Shown here: one piece after another, positions 11,990 through 24,289 of the stretch
Numbering within the stretch: position 1 is the first letter of the stretch
Layout: every line of letters starts with the position of its first letter
Assembly (NCBI GenBank): GCA_028023455.1
Contig: JAQFVV010000002.1
Coordinates: forward strand, 30,323,725-30,387,724
Origin: Epiperipatus broadwayi
Lineage: Eukaryota > Onychophora > Udeonychophora > Euonychophora > Peripatidae
Length of the DNA stretch: 64,000 nucleotides
Direction: 5' to 3'
Made by a program: the position numbers and the translations under genes
The notes under the pieces: generated by a model
Seen by the model: only the letters and a program-made list of their open reading frames with translations
What the model was told of the DNA's origin: nothing
The model's database searches: none

Positions 11990-13575
11990 TGTAAACAGTC
12001 GGGTTTAAACCCTAGTGTTTACAATTTAGAAAGGCGCACACATATGTTATATAGTTTAAAATTAGTTTCATATAATTTGATTTTATTTCGTTTTAGTATT
12101 TATTTTTGGAGTGGGAGAAAATGTTTAAAATTTTATTAAAGTAAGAAAAGAGGGAGTGGGGGGGAAATTTGCGTTTTATTTTTGTAAAAGTGGTATATGT
12201 ATGTATTTGCGGTGTGGATAGACAATTTTAGAAACGAACGTATGAATACATTTTTGGATCCAAGATAAGAGATTATTGTAAGAAAAAAAAAAAGATATAT
12301 TAAACATCGAAGGTCTTATCTGGGAATTTGAATGAAAAGAAAAAAAAATATAAAAAAAGGAAGGTTGGAGAAAAAGGTTTCCGGAATGTTAATTGCCAAA
12401 ATGTCCGAAGGTGCGAAAAGTTCTTTTTGCTTATTAGCTTAACTGGCCATCTATACCACGTGGTGGGGAAGAAAGGGGACGGACTGTGTTTGCGAAAACA
12501 AAAGAAAAGAAAAAAGTGACAGGGAGAGTGGAGACGTAGTTTTTTTTTTAAACTAGTGTCAGTTTTATTTTGGCTTTCAAAGAGGAAAGAAAAAAAAATA
12601 AAAATATATTCAATTTTTTTTTTATATATATATTTTTAAGAAGAGTAACTAAGGCTACGGCCGAACATGAGTACGGTGGGGTAAAAGCTTAAGCGTGCTG
12701 GGTTTTCTGGACCTTACCCCGAAGAGTCCATGCGGCAGTGACCGGAGAACATCTACAGGAGATCTATCAACTTTTCGCAAGGGAATCGATCCGACTCGGA
12801 ATGAACTGAAGTGTGATGAACTGTTTCGTACGTTTTGCTTCGGATTTCATGTGTTTTTCTTCTTATTTTGATATCCCCGGGGATCACATCGGACAAAAAT
12901 TGCAGGTAATATGAACTTAAGATATTTTATTTCCAAAATTTACCACGTTTTCTGAAACCCTCGAGGAGAACGAACGAAGGCAAGAACTTATATATATTTT
13001 TTATGATAAGGCCATTCAAATACAACTGATTAGATTTTTATCTGTGTATACGTTCGTTTTCTTGTTCTGTTGTAAATCCACACAAAATACATATGTAGGT
13101 TTTATTGGGTTATGTAAACGTTAAAAGGGTATGGGCAATATATTTTCTTAAAAATAAAAAAAAGAAATATTATAATAAAAGGTGTGTTATTTTAAGGCTT
13201 ATATTACATGTGTATGTTTTATTATTTGACTCATAGAATATAGTTTAGGAATTTAACAATTGATCCGAGTTTCGCTGTTGGTTGCATAGAGTTCCCCCGT
13301 ACATTTTCCTACGGTTTATTGGCCACCCGCCCTGAGTACTGAGCTAGTGGAGAGGCCCTATTACTATCGTATTTTTCTCTTCCAGCATAATACTTATGTA
13401 AAAAGTAAGTTTGGCGCTTGGAGTCAATGATTGACGTCCATAAATATGCTGTGAGAGAAATACGAAATTTCTTATCAATATTTTTTTGCTTAAAAAGGAA
13501 AAAGGGGAAATATAGATATTTTTTTTTTTATGATAAGAACTAATAAGTATACGGTAAACGAGTACACCCGTTACA
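11990..13575 (+). repeat. 5' LTR of the gag-only element
   Basis: 1586 bp, TG...CA ends inside short inverted termini TGTAA/TTACA. Differs from the 3' LTR by a few indels (mainly homopolymers and a short change near 12010-12025), implying recent insertion. Confidence 0.93.
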
Positions 13576-13576
13576 A

Positions 13577-13594
13577 TGGCGTCCCAACTAAGGC
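13577..13594 (+). promoter_or_regulatory. Probable primer-binding site
   Basis: TGGCGTCCCAACTAAGGC lies one base after the LTR. It begins TGG, as expected for annealing to a tRNA 3' CCA end; the tRNA is not identified. Confidence 0.65.
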
Positions 13595-13895
13595 TTTATG
13601 AAGAATGGAATGTATGGGGGCCCGAGTAGAAAGATTAAAAATTCGATAAGGGAAAGGAGGGGGAGTAAAATAGAAATATTAGAGAGACGTGAAGTTTGTT
13701 TCGATTAAAATAGTTTTATTGAAAGACAGAAAATAGTTTTCCGAGTGGTTGATAAAGAAATTAGACACGTAGCATGGCGCTTTGGGGGGGGGGGGAAAGG
13801 AAAACCTACCACGTTGTGATTTTGGAAGCAGTCAAAACAAATTACTACGATTTTTTTTTAAGATATCAAAATATATTTAGTAAAATATAGTGTGA

Positions 13896-14948
13896 ATGAA
13901 AACAAGACTCCAAAAGAAAATGGACCAAGAAAAGAAGGAAGAATCGAAGATTTTGGAGGTCATTCTGGAAAGATTGGAACAAAGATTTCAAAAATTCGAA
14001 GATCGATTTGAGGAAAGACTGCAAAAATTAGAGCAGCAAATGGAAAGAATAAAAGGAGTTAATCAAGGAGAAGAGAACGACGGAGAGTCAAAGAAGGAAG
14101 GAAGTATAGATAAAGACGAGAAGTCTAAGGGAAAGAAAGTAGATGAGAAACAGGTTGAGGGCGAAAAGACAAAAATAGCAGAAGAAAGGGAAGCCGTGAC
14201 GAAGTACGTACCAGCACAGGCCCATGTAAACCAATTTTTAAAGGTTCGGCCATTTGCCGGCCGAATGGGAGAAGCTCCCGTGGAACACTTACAAAGTCTG
14301 GGAAGATATTTTAGCGTTAACCCGATGGCTGAGGAAAGCAAAATCGCTATTGCTTGCAGCAACCTAACTGGAAACGCGCTATCATGGTGGAATTCGTTGT
14401 TTCAACAACCTACGACATTTGAAGAATATCAACGAGAGATGAGAGATAGTTTTTGGTCAGAGGATCGTCAAGAGTTGGCTAGATATCGGATTATGCAGGA
14501 GAAATATAGGGAAGGAGAGCAAGAAAGTTTTTCACAATTTTTCCATCGACAAGTGGCAAAGCTGCGAACGTTAGACGCATGCAATTTAAAGGAAAACCAC
14601 ATCATTCGGATCGTGAGGCATAACATGCCGATGAAGGTGGAACAAATGATGTTAGGCATAAGGAAAGCGTCCATGGAGGAGGTAGCTGAGCTACTTAATG
14701 CGATTGATATGAGCACCTATGATTATAATTTACCGATAGAGCGAGGAAAAGAAACTCACGATACTCGAGTTGTGAAATTTGGGACGGAAGAAGGAGGGTC
14801 GGATTGGAACTTGCAGGATCCCGAACGAGGGGATGGTAATACTAGACCGGAATGGCAGTATGAACATGAAGAGCCACGACCGCCACGCAAGCCGAATTAT
14901 GGACAGGGAAAGATTTCGAGTTCATCCGGGAAAAAGGATAGCCGATAG
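13896..14948 (+). CDS. Retrotransposon Gag, 350 aa, without zinc knuckle
   Basis: Residues 1-60 are a charged, heptad-rich coiled-coil; 60-105 are highly charged and probably disordered; 115-275 match the Ty3/Gypsy-type capsid domain (Retrotrans_gag): PFAGRMGEAP, LTGNALSWW with the conserved WW at 164-165, and the FSQFFHRQVAKLR segment. The tail (280-350) is charged and contains no CX2CX4HX4C zinc knuckle, although such a motif is usual in this family. Role: forms the particle that packages element RNA. No pol ORF follows; 14949-15782 is non-coding. Base composition is less AT-rich than the surrounding intron. Alternative: a captured domesticated gag, but the flanking LTRs argue against that. 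Confidence 0.88.
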   Translation: MKTRLQKKMDQEKKEESKILEVILERLEQRFQKFEDRFEERLQKLEQQMERIKGVNQGEENDGESKKEGSIDKDEKSKGKKVDEKQVEGEKTKIAEEREAVTKYVPAQAHVNQFLKVRPFAGRMGEAPVEHLQSLGRYFSVNPMAEESKIAIACSNLTGNALSWWNSLFQQPTTFEEYQREMRDSFWSEDRQELARYRIMQEKYREGEQESFSQFFHRQVAKLRTLDACNLKENHIIRIVRHNMPMKVEQMMLGIRKASMEEVAELLNAIDMSTYDYNLPIERGKETHDTRVVKFGTEEGGSDWNLQDPERGDGNTRPEWQYEHEEPRPPRKPNYGQGKISSSSGKKDSR

Positions 14949-15782
14949 AGTTAAGATATATACACATAATTGGACATAGGCTGAAAGTTTTTTTTTTGGT
15001 GTGTTTGTTTAAATTATTTTATTAGGGTATGGGTTTAATATTTAACAATGATATTATTAAGTATAGGGGCCGTTATATAAGGCCACATTTGAAGTTATAT
15101 ATGTGTGTCGAATTTTTTTTTCTCCTTCATTGTTTTGTAGGCTAGAGAGTTAGATAAAGGTGGCTAGGGAGATTTGAGATGGGAGCGGTCTATCGAGTCT
15201 GACGGTGGATGGTGGGGTTGGTTGCTTGGATTGGGCATGTGGTGTGTCGCGTCCTGTATATAAATGTTGTTCCCGACATGGTTGACCGACCTATTTAAAC
15301 TTAAGCCAATAAGTCTCCAAAGAGAGCACGGCACTCACATACCATCCCACCCACAAAACTCCAAATGCGAGCACGGTCTTGGACGACCCCTACTTAAAAG
15401 TCGGATTTTGTTCTAGTTACCCACGCTCATAAGACTCTGAAGTAGCAGAGTGCGGTTAGAAAGTCCTGACACGTAGAAAGAAAAAAAAAAAGGGAAATTT
15501 TTTTTTTTAGGTTTTTTTTTTTGTGTTTCCGGTCACATAACCAAATAAGTCTGTGTGGAATTGATTGTATGCGGTGCGTTGCATATCACATGCGTGTGAG
15601 TTGGTGGTTGAACTTATAGCATATCGTTGGGATTGATGGTCGTTTATTTCTTTTGTTCTAGAGCCGCAGGGCAGAAAGTTATAAAGGGAAAATATTTAAA
15701 AATGCATCGTTTTATTTGATAAGTTAGGAATGAGCCGTTCAAATACGTAGACCGTATTTAAAGGCTTCCGGGAGGAGGGTAT
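14949..15782 (+). other. Non-coding interior of the gag-only element, with polypurine tract
   Basis: No ORF with recognisable protease, RT, RNase H or integrase. A purine tract (GGGAGGAGGG, 15770-15779) lies just before the 3' LTR and is the expected plus-strand primer. Confidence 0.7.
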
Positions 15783-17372
15783 TGTAAACAGTCGGGTTTA
15801 AACCCTAGTTACAATGTAGAAAGGCGCACACATATGTTATATAGTTTAAAATTAGTTTCATATAATTTGATTTTATTTCGTTTTAGTATTTATTTTTGGA
15901 GTGGGAGAAAATGTTTAAAATTTTATTAAAGTAAGAAAAGAGGGAGTGGGGGGGAAATTTGCGTTTTATTTTTGTAAAAGTGGTATATGTATGTATTTGC
16001 GGTGTGGATAGACAATTTTAGAAACGAACGTATGAATACATTTTTGGATCCAAGATAAGAGATTATTGTAAGAAAAAAAAAAAAAAAAGATATATTAAAC
16101 ATCGAAGGTCTTATCTGGGAATTTGAATGAAAAGAAAAAAAAAATATAAAAAAGGAAGGTTGGAGAAAAAGGTTTCCGGAATGTTAATTGCCAAAATGTC
16201 CGAAGGTGCGAAAAGTTCTTTTTGCTTATTAGCTTAACTGGCCATCTATACCACGTGGTGGGGAAGAAAGGGGACGGACTGTGTTTGCGAAAACAAAAGA
16301 AAAGAAAAAAGTGACAGGGAGAGTGGAGACGTAGTTTTTTTTTTAAACTAGTGTCAGTTTTATTTTGGCTTTCAAAGAGGAAAGAAAAAAAATAAAAATA
16401 TATTCAATCTTTTTTTTTTATATATATATTTTTAAGAAGAGTAACTAAGGCTACGGCCGAACATGAGTACGGTGGGGTAAAAGCTTAAGCGTGCTGGGTT
16501 TTCTGGACCTTACCCCGAAGAGTCCATGCGGCAGTGACCGGAGAACATCTACAGGAGATCTATCAACTTTTCGCAAGGGAATCGATCCGACTCGGAATGA
16601 ACTGAAGTGTGATGAACTGTTTCGTACGTTTTGCTTCGGATTTCATGTGTTTTTCTTCTTATTTTGATATCCCCGGGGATCACATCGGACAAAAATTGCA
16701 GGTAATATGAACTTAAGATATTTTATTTCCAAAATTTACCACGTTTTCTGAAACCCTCGAGGAGAACGAACGAAGGCAAGAACTTATATATATTTTTTTT
16801 ATGATAAGGCCATTCAAATACAACTGATTAGATTTTTATCTGTGTATACGTTCGTTTTCTTGTTCTGTTGTAAATCCACACAAAATACATATGTAGGTTT
16901 TATTGGGTTATGTAAACGTTAAAAGGGTATGGGCAATATATTTTCTTAAAAATAAAAAAAAAAAATATTATAATAAAAGGTGTGTTATTTTAAGGCTTAT
17001 ATTACATGTGTATGTTTTATTATTTGACTCATAGAATATAGTTTAGGAATTTAACAATTGATCCGAGTTTCGCTGTTGGTTGCATAGAGTTCCCCCGTAC
17101 ATTTTCCTACGGTTTATTGGCCACCCGCCCTGAGTACTGAGCTAGTGGAGAGGCCCTATTACTATCGTATTTTTCTCTTCCAGCATAATACTTATGTAAA
17201 AAGTAAGTTTGGCGCTTGGAGTCAATGATTGACGTCCATAAATATGCTGTGAGAGAAATACGAAATTTCTTATCAATATTTTTTTGCTTAAAAAGGAAAA
17301 AGGGGAAATATAGATATTTTTTTTTTATGATAAGAACTAATAAGTATACGGTAAACGAGTACACCCGTTACA
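15783..17372 (+). repeat. 3' LTR of the gag-only element
   Basis: 1590 bp, nearly identical to 11990-13575, ending CCCGTTACA and followed by the CTAT duplication. Confidence 0.93.
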
Positions 17373-19087
17373 CTATCAAAATTTAATGTGTTAATGTTTA
17401 AATAATCTGACTTATTTATATTTTCCATTCACTTCAAAGTAAATTATTTAGTTTAAAGTTATATCACTGCGGTTGTGTCTATATTTCTTTGCTTATTTTA
17501 TTTTAAATGCTTATTATATTTTATATGCCAATATTTCGAAACAGTGGCACTTAATTTCATCTTTTTAAGAAGATATTATTTGAAAATCTTCGTGTAAATT
17601 GTTTATTGCGTCAACTCTCTGCGCTGTTTCGAAATCCTATTTTTTATTATTTAAATGATTTAATATGTGAAAAGTGGCTCTTTTATAATCAACCAGTTAA
17701 AAACTTAACCTTTTAGTTTTATTTAGAATTAAATTTAGCCTTGATCATATTGATAAGTATATTTGACATTTAAATTCTTAAGTCCATAGAAATATACTTT
17801 CCCTCCTTATTTATTATCTATAAGTAACTTAATAGATCGAACATGTCAAAGTACAGATGTAATAATATTCCCTTTAGTAGCATAGACATTTATTATCAGG
17901 CTACGCAAGAGTTGGTCCCAATTTGATAAAGCTAATATGCTACTAACTCGTATTTCATAGTATGAAATATACTATTCTTTGCTTGGCGGATGTGATATAT
18001 TATTTTATAAAAATATTCTCGTTTTGCTGCTATATGTAATATACGTATCTCAAGATGGAGCCACGGCGTTGCCAGCACATCTTCTCTTATAGGGTAGAGC
18101 AGTAGCGAAGCCTGAGCCAAGGCCAGGTTAGCACGTAAGACCCCCGCCATTCCTGAACAAAATGTTCCTTTTCACGCAGCATTGCGATCGGTTACAGGGT
18201 ACCGGCGTTTGTCGCAAGAACCCTGAAGTTATTTCATCCATCCGCAGAGCGACTTTTCCTATTATTGTTTACCTGTGCCATAGCGCATTGGTAAAATCTT
18301 ATTTCAGCCAACTCTCCCACCTTAACATAACGCTTTCAGCATTCTGAAATTTTCTCTCGAAAGCCATGTTCGATCGATCATTACTTGAGCTGGGTTATGC
18401 GCTCGTTATTAAATTATATTGTATATTTTATTAAATGAATTCATGATCAAAGTTTAATATAATTATTTATATACCAGCCACAAATGTAATAGGATTTGGC
18501 TTATCGAGATTTATAGACTTAACGTAGTGATTAATTATGTATCAATTGTAAACAATTCCTAGGATGGGCACATGTTAAACTCATCTATGAAATTTAATGA
18601 TTACTTATGTAAAGTGATTTTGAATTATCAAATGTTTGTACATTCGACGCTGAAATGTGTAAAACTGATCAATTTCATGCCAATTGTAAATAAATATATA
18701 ATTAATTTAATGTATTTCGTTCTCTGTTTCGTTATTGATCTAATTCAATCCAATTCTAATTACTATTTATAGTCTATATATGTGAAAACTATGCATTAGG
18801 TTAAATTAAATTTAGTGATATTTTAGTCAATTAAGAACCTTTCTTTTATTCATCAGAGTCTTATTGCTTCTCCGTGACCTATGTCGGCCATGTGGAAAGA
18901 GGTATACTACGTGTAATTTCAAGGTGGTCATTCGTAGGGTCTTGAGTCTTGGAATCGTGGCTTACGAGTTGAAGTGCGGTCGGACTTGGGATGTTACAGT
19001 CCTAGTCTGGTCAGCTTCGGTCTCTTTTGCTTGGATTCTGAATTCTGTTACGGGAATGTACAAACTTGACTGTTACAATATATATGT

Positions 19088-19400
19088 AATATAGAGAGCG
19101 GACCAATAGTTCAAATAAGATCTTATTTCTACTTAAAGGTTAGGTATTAAATAAGTGCTGGGTTTGGGCTGATATTTTAGATCTAGTGTCTGAATGTTCT
19201 AGCTCCTCACTGAGGTAAGCAAAAAGCTCAGAACCAATTGGTCTGGGGATAGGGATATTCTAGATAGAGATTTTAAATATTTTTCTCTTACCGCACTTAT
19301 CAATAAGAGCTTATTTGAGCTATTGGTATGCTCCCTATATTACATATTTGTAAATACAAGCTTATAAAAGCAATATCAGCAACATATGACTTGATTTATT
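19088..19400. mobile_element. Hairpin element H3 of the shared-core family, in the spacer of the giant inverted repeat
   Basis: Short inverted ends (GACCAATAGTTCAAATAAG against its complement near 19310-19335) and the family core in reverse: CTCCTCACTGAGG followed by CCAATTGGTCTGGGGATA. It ends with ACATATGACTTGATTTATT like H2. It either inserted at the centre or is the original spacer. Confidence 0.65.
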
Positions 19401-22400
19401 GATATATATTGTAACAGTCAAGTTTGTACATTCACGTAACAGAATTCAGAATCCAAGCAAAAGAAACCGAAGCTGACCAGACTAGGACTGTAACATCCCG
19501 AGTCCGACCACACTTCAACTCGTAAGCCAGGATTCCAAGACTCAAGACCCTACGAATGACCACCTTGAAATTACACGTAGTATACCTCTCTCCACACGGC
19601 CTACATAGGTCACGGAGAAGCAATAAGACTGATAATTAAAAGAGAGGTTCTTAATCGACTAAAATAGATCACTAATCTAATTTAACTTAATTCATAGTTT
19701 TCACATATATAGACTATAAATGATAATTGGAATTGGATTGAATTAGATCAATAACGAGACAGAGACCGAAATACATTAAATTAATTATATATTTATTTAC
19801 AATTGGCATGAAATTGATAAGTTTTACACATTTCAGCGTCGAAGGTACGCAAACAGTGGGTGGCTAAGAGAACACATTCTCTTTTTATATACAATTCAAA
19901 ATCACTTTACATAAGTAATCATTTAATTTTCATACATGGGTTTAATATATGCCCATATTATGAGTTGCTTTACAATTAATACATACATAATCAATCACTA
20001 TGTTATGTCTATAAATCACGTGAAGCCAAATCCTATTACATTTGTGGCTGTTTTATAAATAATTATATTAAACTTTGATCATGAATTCATTTCCTAAAAT
20101 ATACAATATAATTTAATAACGAGCGCATAAACCAGCTCAAGTAATGATCGATTGAACATGGCTTTCGAGAGAAAATTTCAGAATGCTGAAAGCGTTATGT
20201 TAAGGTGGGAGAGTTGGCTGAAATAAGATTTTACCAATGCGCTATGGCACAGGTAAACAATAATAGGAAAAGTCGCTCTGAAGATGGATGAAATAACTTC
20301 AGGGTTCTTGCGACAAATGCCGGTACCCTGTAACCGATCGCAATGCTGCGTGAAAAGGAACATTGTGTTCAGGAATGGCGGGAGACTTATGTGTTAACCT
20401 GGCCTTGGCTCAGGCTTCGCTACTGCTCTACCCTATAAGAGAAGATGTGCTGGCAATGCTGTGGCTCCATCTTGAGATACGTATATTACGTACAGCAGCA
20501 AAACGAGAATAATTTTATAAAATAATATCACATCCACCAAGCAAAGAATAGTATATTTCATACTATGAAATACGAGTTAATAGCATATTAGCTCTATCAA
20601 ATTGGGACCAACTCTTGCGTAGCCTGATAATGTCTATGCTACTAAAAGGAATATTACTACATCTGTACTTTGACATGTTCAATCTATTAAGTTACTTATA
20701 GATAATAAATATTTAAGGAGGAAAAGTATATTTCTATGGACTTAAGAATTTAAATGTCAAATATACTTATAACTACGATCAAGGCTAAATTTAATTCTAA
20801 ATAAAACTAAAATGTTAAGTTTTTAAATGGTTGATTATAAAAGAGCCACATTTCACATATTAAATCATTTAAATAATAAAAAAAAATAGGATTTCGAATC
20901 AGCGCAGAAAGTTGACGCTATAAACAAATTACGCGAAGATTTTCAAATAATATCTTCTTAAAAAAATACATGAAATTAAGTGCCCACTGTTTCGAAATAT
21001 TGGCATATAAATGATAAAAGCATTTAATTAAAATAAGCAAAGAAATATAGACACAACCGCAATGATATAACTTTAAATTAGACACTTATAATGTACTTTA
21101 AATGAAAGGAAAATAGAAATTAGTCAGATTATTTAAACTTTAACACATTAAATTTTGATAGCAATTGACAATTTAAAATATTAATTAAATGGATTTAAGT
21201 TTTGGGTACATTTAGCTTTATCATTATTTTAAAAGAAAGTTAGCTAACTTATATAGATATTATTTACATTTACACAGAATTACACAGAGCTCTGCGGTTT
21301 GAAAAATAAAACGGTATCGGTATTATTTATCTGGACTGCAAGTTCTTGCTGTAGGTTTGGTGAGTTTTACTGAGCGGCTGGTAGCATCATCTTTCCCATT
21401 CGGCATGATGGTGGTTTAGGCATTTCGACGAGAGAAACCCCGTTCTCCCGCGGAGTAACAGCAACAAGATGCCCGCTTTTAGCCGGACATGTTAAACATT
21501 AACAATTGTGAAGACTGGCTGCAATTTTCACTAACAATATGGCTGTCCTTTCTTGTTAAAAATACAGAGTATTTATATCTTTTCCTTATCGGAATCTATC
21601 GCCTCAAGACTTGCTAAACTCAGGAATTTAATTAAATATTTTTCAATTTTACAATCCAGATTTTTAAAATCTTAGATAACTTATGTTAGAAACATTCCAT
21701 AAGCTATTATTATAATTAAGATTTTTCGTTGCAAACAATTGTCCAATTTAGATTTTAAAATAACTTAATCTTATCTAAGGAGATTTTAATTAGTAAATTT
21801 TGAACTAGTTTTACTTTTTACGAATTCCAGGTGTGGTCGTTAATGACACTTGTTTACAACCAGAAATCTTTTTAATTACTTGACCAGCTTTTATTTTTAA
21901 CTTACATTAAAAACAACCTTTTAACATTTTTTTAAAACGAAAACATTTTTAACATATTTATTAAAAATAATTTACAAACATATTTTGATATAGCTTTTAA
22001 ATATATTTTCGAGAAACTTTTCCCTGAAATATATTTAAAACAAGAAATCTTTTAACAATTTTTAAAGACATTTAATATTATTTTTAGATAATGGCTTTTA
22101 CATATTATAGAATCATATCTTTCTTCTATATAGCACAGATTATATATCCACATACGAAATTACAATATTAAACAACAAAATTAATAATTTACTCTTAACT
22201 TAAATAACATAATAAACATTTTTAGAAATATTAAATAACTTTAGTACGCTATAATTTTACTAATCCTATCTAATTATAGTGTTGGTTCGCACGCAAATAT
22301 ATAATACTGTTTATAAAGACATGAACGAATTTTAAATTTATTAACATTTAAATAGGTTCGAACTTAGCACAGATGAGTGTGTCATTAGGTTTGATGGTGA

Positions 22401-22432
22401 AACGATAGGGGCTTGGAAAGTTATCGTTTCAA

Positions 22433-22965
22433 TATATATATATATAACAACTGAATAATCAATGCATATCAGAAGAAATGATCCTTAAACTAGTACATGG
22501 CTGTTGGCTATATAGTAAACTATCCATTCATTACTCGTGTGTACACAGATAACGTATAAACAGAGTGATATGTATTATTTTAAGTTTAATTGTAAAATGA
22601 TTGCATGGTAATATTATTTTTTAAAAATAAAATAAAAAAGCCCATAAAAAGTATACATAACAAAAACAATGTATAATTATCAAATTACATATCAACCAAG
22701 TTCTCTCCATGAAATACCAATGCTACATCTAGAAAGAATTTAGCACTGACATGTAAAAACTCATTTACATGAAGTCAACCATCTTTAGTTTTTTAGGTAT
22801 ATATCATAGGTGTGAGCTCAGCAGCATATTTTCTCTCTACAAACTTTCTGATCAAGGACATCCTTTCAACTCCTAGTTGATCATCTTATGGATATACCCC
22901 CTTTACTTTTTTCTATATGGCCATATCACTAATGTTGTACTTTTCTTATTTTAATTTTTTTTTGT
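22433..22965. other. WDR26 intron, no feature
   Basis: AT-rich, starting with a TA microsatellite (22432-22445). Nothing recognised. Confidence 0.5.
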
Positions 22966-23480
22966 TTTGGCCAATGGCTATATTAAGATTTTTACCCCAG
23001 TCACTCCAGTTTTTCTTCCGGAATGATCACCATTCAACTCCACACAAAACTGATAGTCTTGTTTAGTTAATATTTTCATGTCAAATATCATTCTAGATAT
23101 TTTTCTCCTTTTTGCCAATCCTACTTTAATATTATTCTTGGCATTATTCCCAATTATGCCTACATTTGAAATTGAAAAATCCAGATATTTACAAGGTTTG
23201 AGTAGGAAAATAGACACTCCTCCCAGTCACCGAATTGCTAATCAGTGATAAATGCTATTAATTGTTCTCTTTTTGATATAATGTTTAACCCAATATTATC
23301 CATTTCCAAAGTTTGATTTCCAAAAAAAGCCAGCACAGATTTCAAATGTCGATGTCATCTGCAATGAGAACACAACATGAAGCTTTGGTATAATCTTCTT
23401 TTTGCAATCACATTAATAACAAGTAGTAAAACAGGAGACTTTAGATATGATCCCTAAATAGGGATCAAGTCAAATTTCAA
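22966..23480 (-). pseudogene. Decayed LINE reverse transcriptase fragment
   Basis: Minus-strand reading, with several frameshifts and stops, shows in order a KSPVLLLVINVIAKR segment (like the RT GxxLSPxLF motif), IADD (catalytic aspartates), DNIGLNIISKRE (like GLKIN-KKTK) and CKYLDFSISNVGII (like KYLG-I---G). This is the usual order of RT palm and thumb motifs in non-LTR elements. It is too decayed to place in a clade. Confidence 0.6.
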
Positions 23481-23484
23481 GTTC

Positions 23485-23812
23485 GCCTTTCTTAAGACAA
23501 AGTTTTATTTGCATTATATTTATCTTTAATTAAAAACATATACTCTCCTGAAATAACATTTTGGCTTAAGTTCTCCCAAAAACTTCTGTTAGAAATTTTT
23601 TTTCAGGAAGGCCACATAAAGGTTTATTTAAAATCCCATAATGCTCATTGCATCTAACATCTTTAGAATTTTGATTCATTAATACGATAATCCATTCCCT
23701 CTCTTATTTCTTATAAGTTTTTCAATGAAATCTATACCCATTATGTAAATTTACTATGATTAAGAATGGAAAAATCTAATAATTGTGCAGAAGGAAATTA
23801 ACCTCCAATCAT
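23485..23812. other. WDR26 intron, no feature
   Basis: AT-rich; possibly the remaining decayed part of the adjacent LINE, but no motif is readable. Confidence 0.4.
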
Positions 23813-24285
23813 GGACTGTCTTTGTGCACTCACCCGTCAGTGAGAGTTTTAAAAGCTTAAATGAATCACTTAAGCTTAGAGTGTATTCATATACACACGA
23901 ACTCTTCACAATTATATATTTTTCAGTAATTAATAATACATTTATTCATAATTAATATACATCTAACTGCAGGTGGTTAAAAATGCGATTGGGTCCTCCT
24001 GTGATAGTTTAACTATATTTGTACAATTCAATTGTCGATTATAACATTTGGCAAGCAACAGATTCAAGCCCTGATATAAGCATGGTCAGTAAAGGCTGGT
24101 GTATATGACAATACACTCTAAGCTTAAGTGATTCACTAAAGCTTTTAAAACTCTGACTGTCAAGTGGTGGTGGCTGAGTGGTCAGCACAGCTGCCTTACA
24201 AGCAGTTGTCCCGGGTTTGCCGATGCTCTGACATATGAAAAAAAAAAACTCTGACTGGCAGGTGAGTGCACGGAGATAATCAGAG
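23813..24285. repeat. Foldback repeat with a SINE in its right arm
   Basis: Left arm around 23815-23900 (GTGCACTCACC, then TCAGTGAGAGTTTTAAAAGC, then TTAAGCTTAGAGTGTATT) returns inverted at about 24100-24275. The right arm is split by a SINE at 24160-24244. Confidence 0.75.
24160..24244 (+). mobile_element. tRNA-like SINE copy 2, with target duplication
   Basis: Flanked by AAAACTCTGACTG at 24147-24159 and 24245-24257, a 13-bp target duplication. It has GGCTGAGTGGTCAGC, CCTTACAAGCAG, then a deletion removing most of the B-box region, then GATGCTCTGACATATG and an A tail. The break in the host foldback gives independent proof of insertion. Confidence 0.88.
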
Positions 24286-24289
24286 GTTA

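Larger units (their letters stand above)
11990..17372 (+). mobile_element. Young gag-only LTR retrotransposon
   Basis: Two nearly identical LTRs of about 1.59 kb enclose 2.2 kb containing only a gag ORF. Both LTRs begin TGTAAACAG and end CCCGTTACA. A 4-bp duplication CTAT flanks the element (11986-11989 and 17373-17376). The other arm of the surrounding inverted repeat has the uninterrupted site at 21158-21161, with the CTAT present once, which proves the insertion and its boundaries. A primer-binding-like site follows the 5' LTR and a purine tract precedes the 3' LTR. No protease, RT or integrase is seen in any frame, so it must depend on proteins in trans. Known parallels are the gag-only (TR-GAG) elements described in plants. 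Confidence 0.9.
10649..22430. mobile_element. Giant inverted-repeat element with about 3 kb arms
   Basis: Outer ends are exact complements: GAAACGATAACTTTCCAAGC at 10649 and its complement ending at 22430. The left arm runs 10649-11989 and 17377-19085; the right arm runs 19402-22430; between them is a spacer of about 315 bp. The arms are colinear but clearly diverged, with small indels. Each tip is itself a hairpin (GAAACGATA against TATCGTTTC). Extending the ends by TT/AA leaves TA on both outer sides, so a TA target duplication is possible. No transposase, RT or other protein domain is visible in either arm. Without the LTR insertion it would be about 6.4 kb. Class unknown; a foldback DNA transposon or a segmental inverted duplication are both possible. 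Confidence 0.8.

Noticed and set aside
18162-20363. Paired frames in both arms of the giant inverted repeat (MFLFTQHCDRL and MLLRDLCRPCG)
   Set aside because: Conservation between arms is expected from their common origin. Differences do not look protein-like, and no domain is recognisable.
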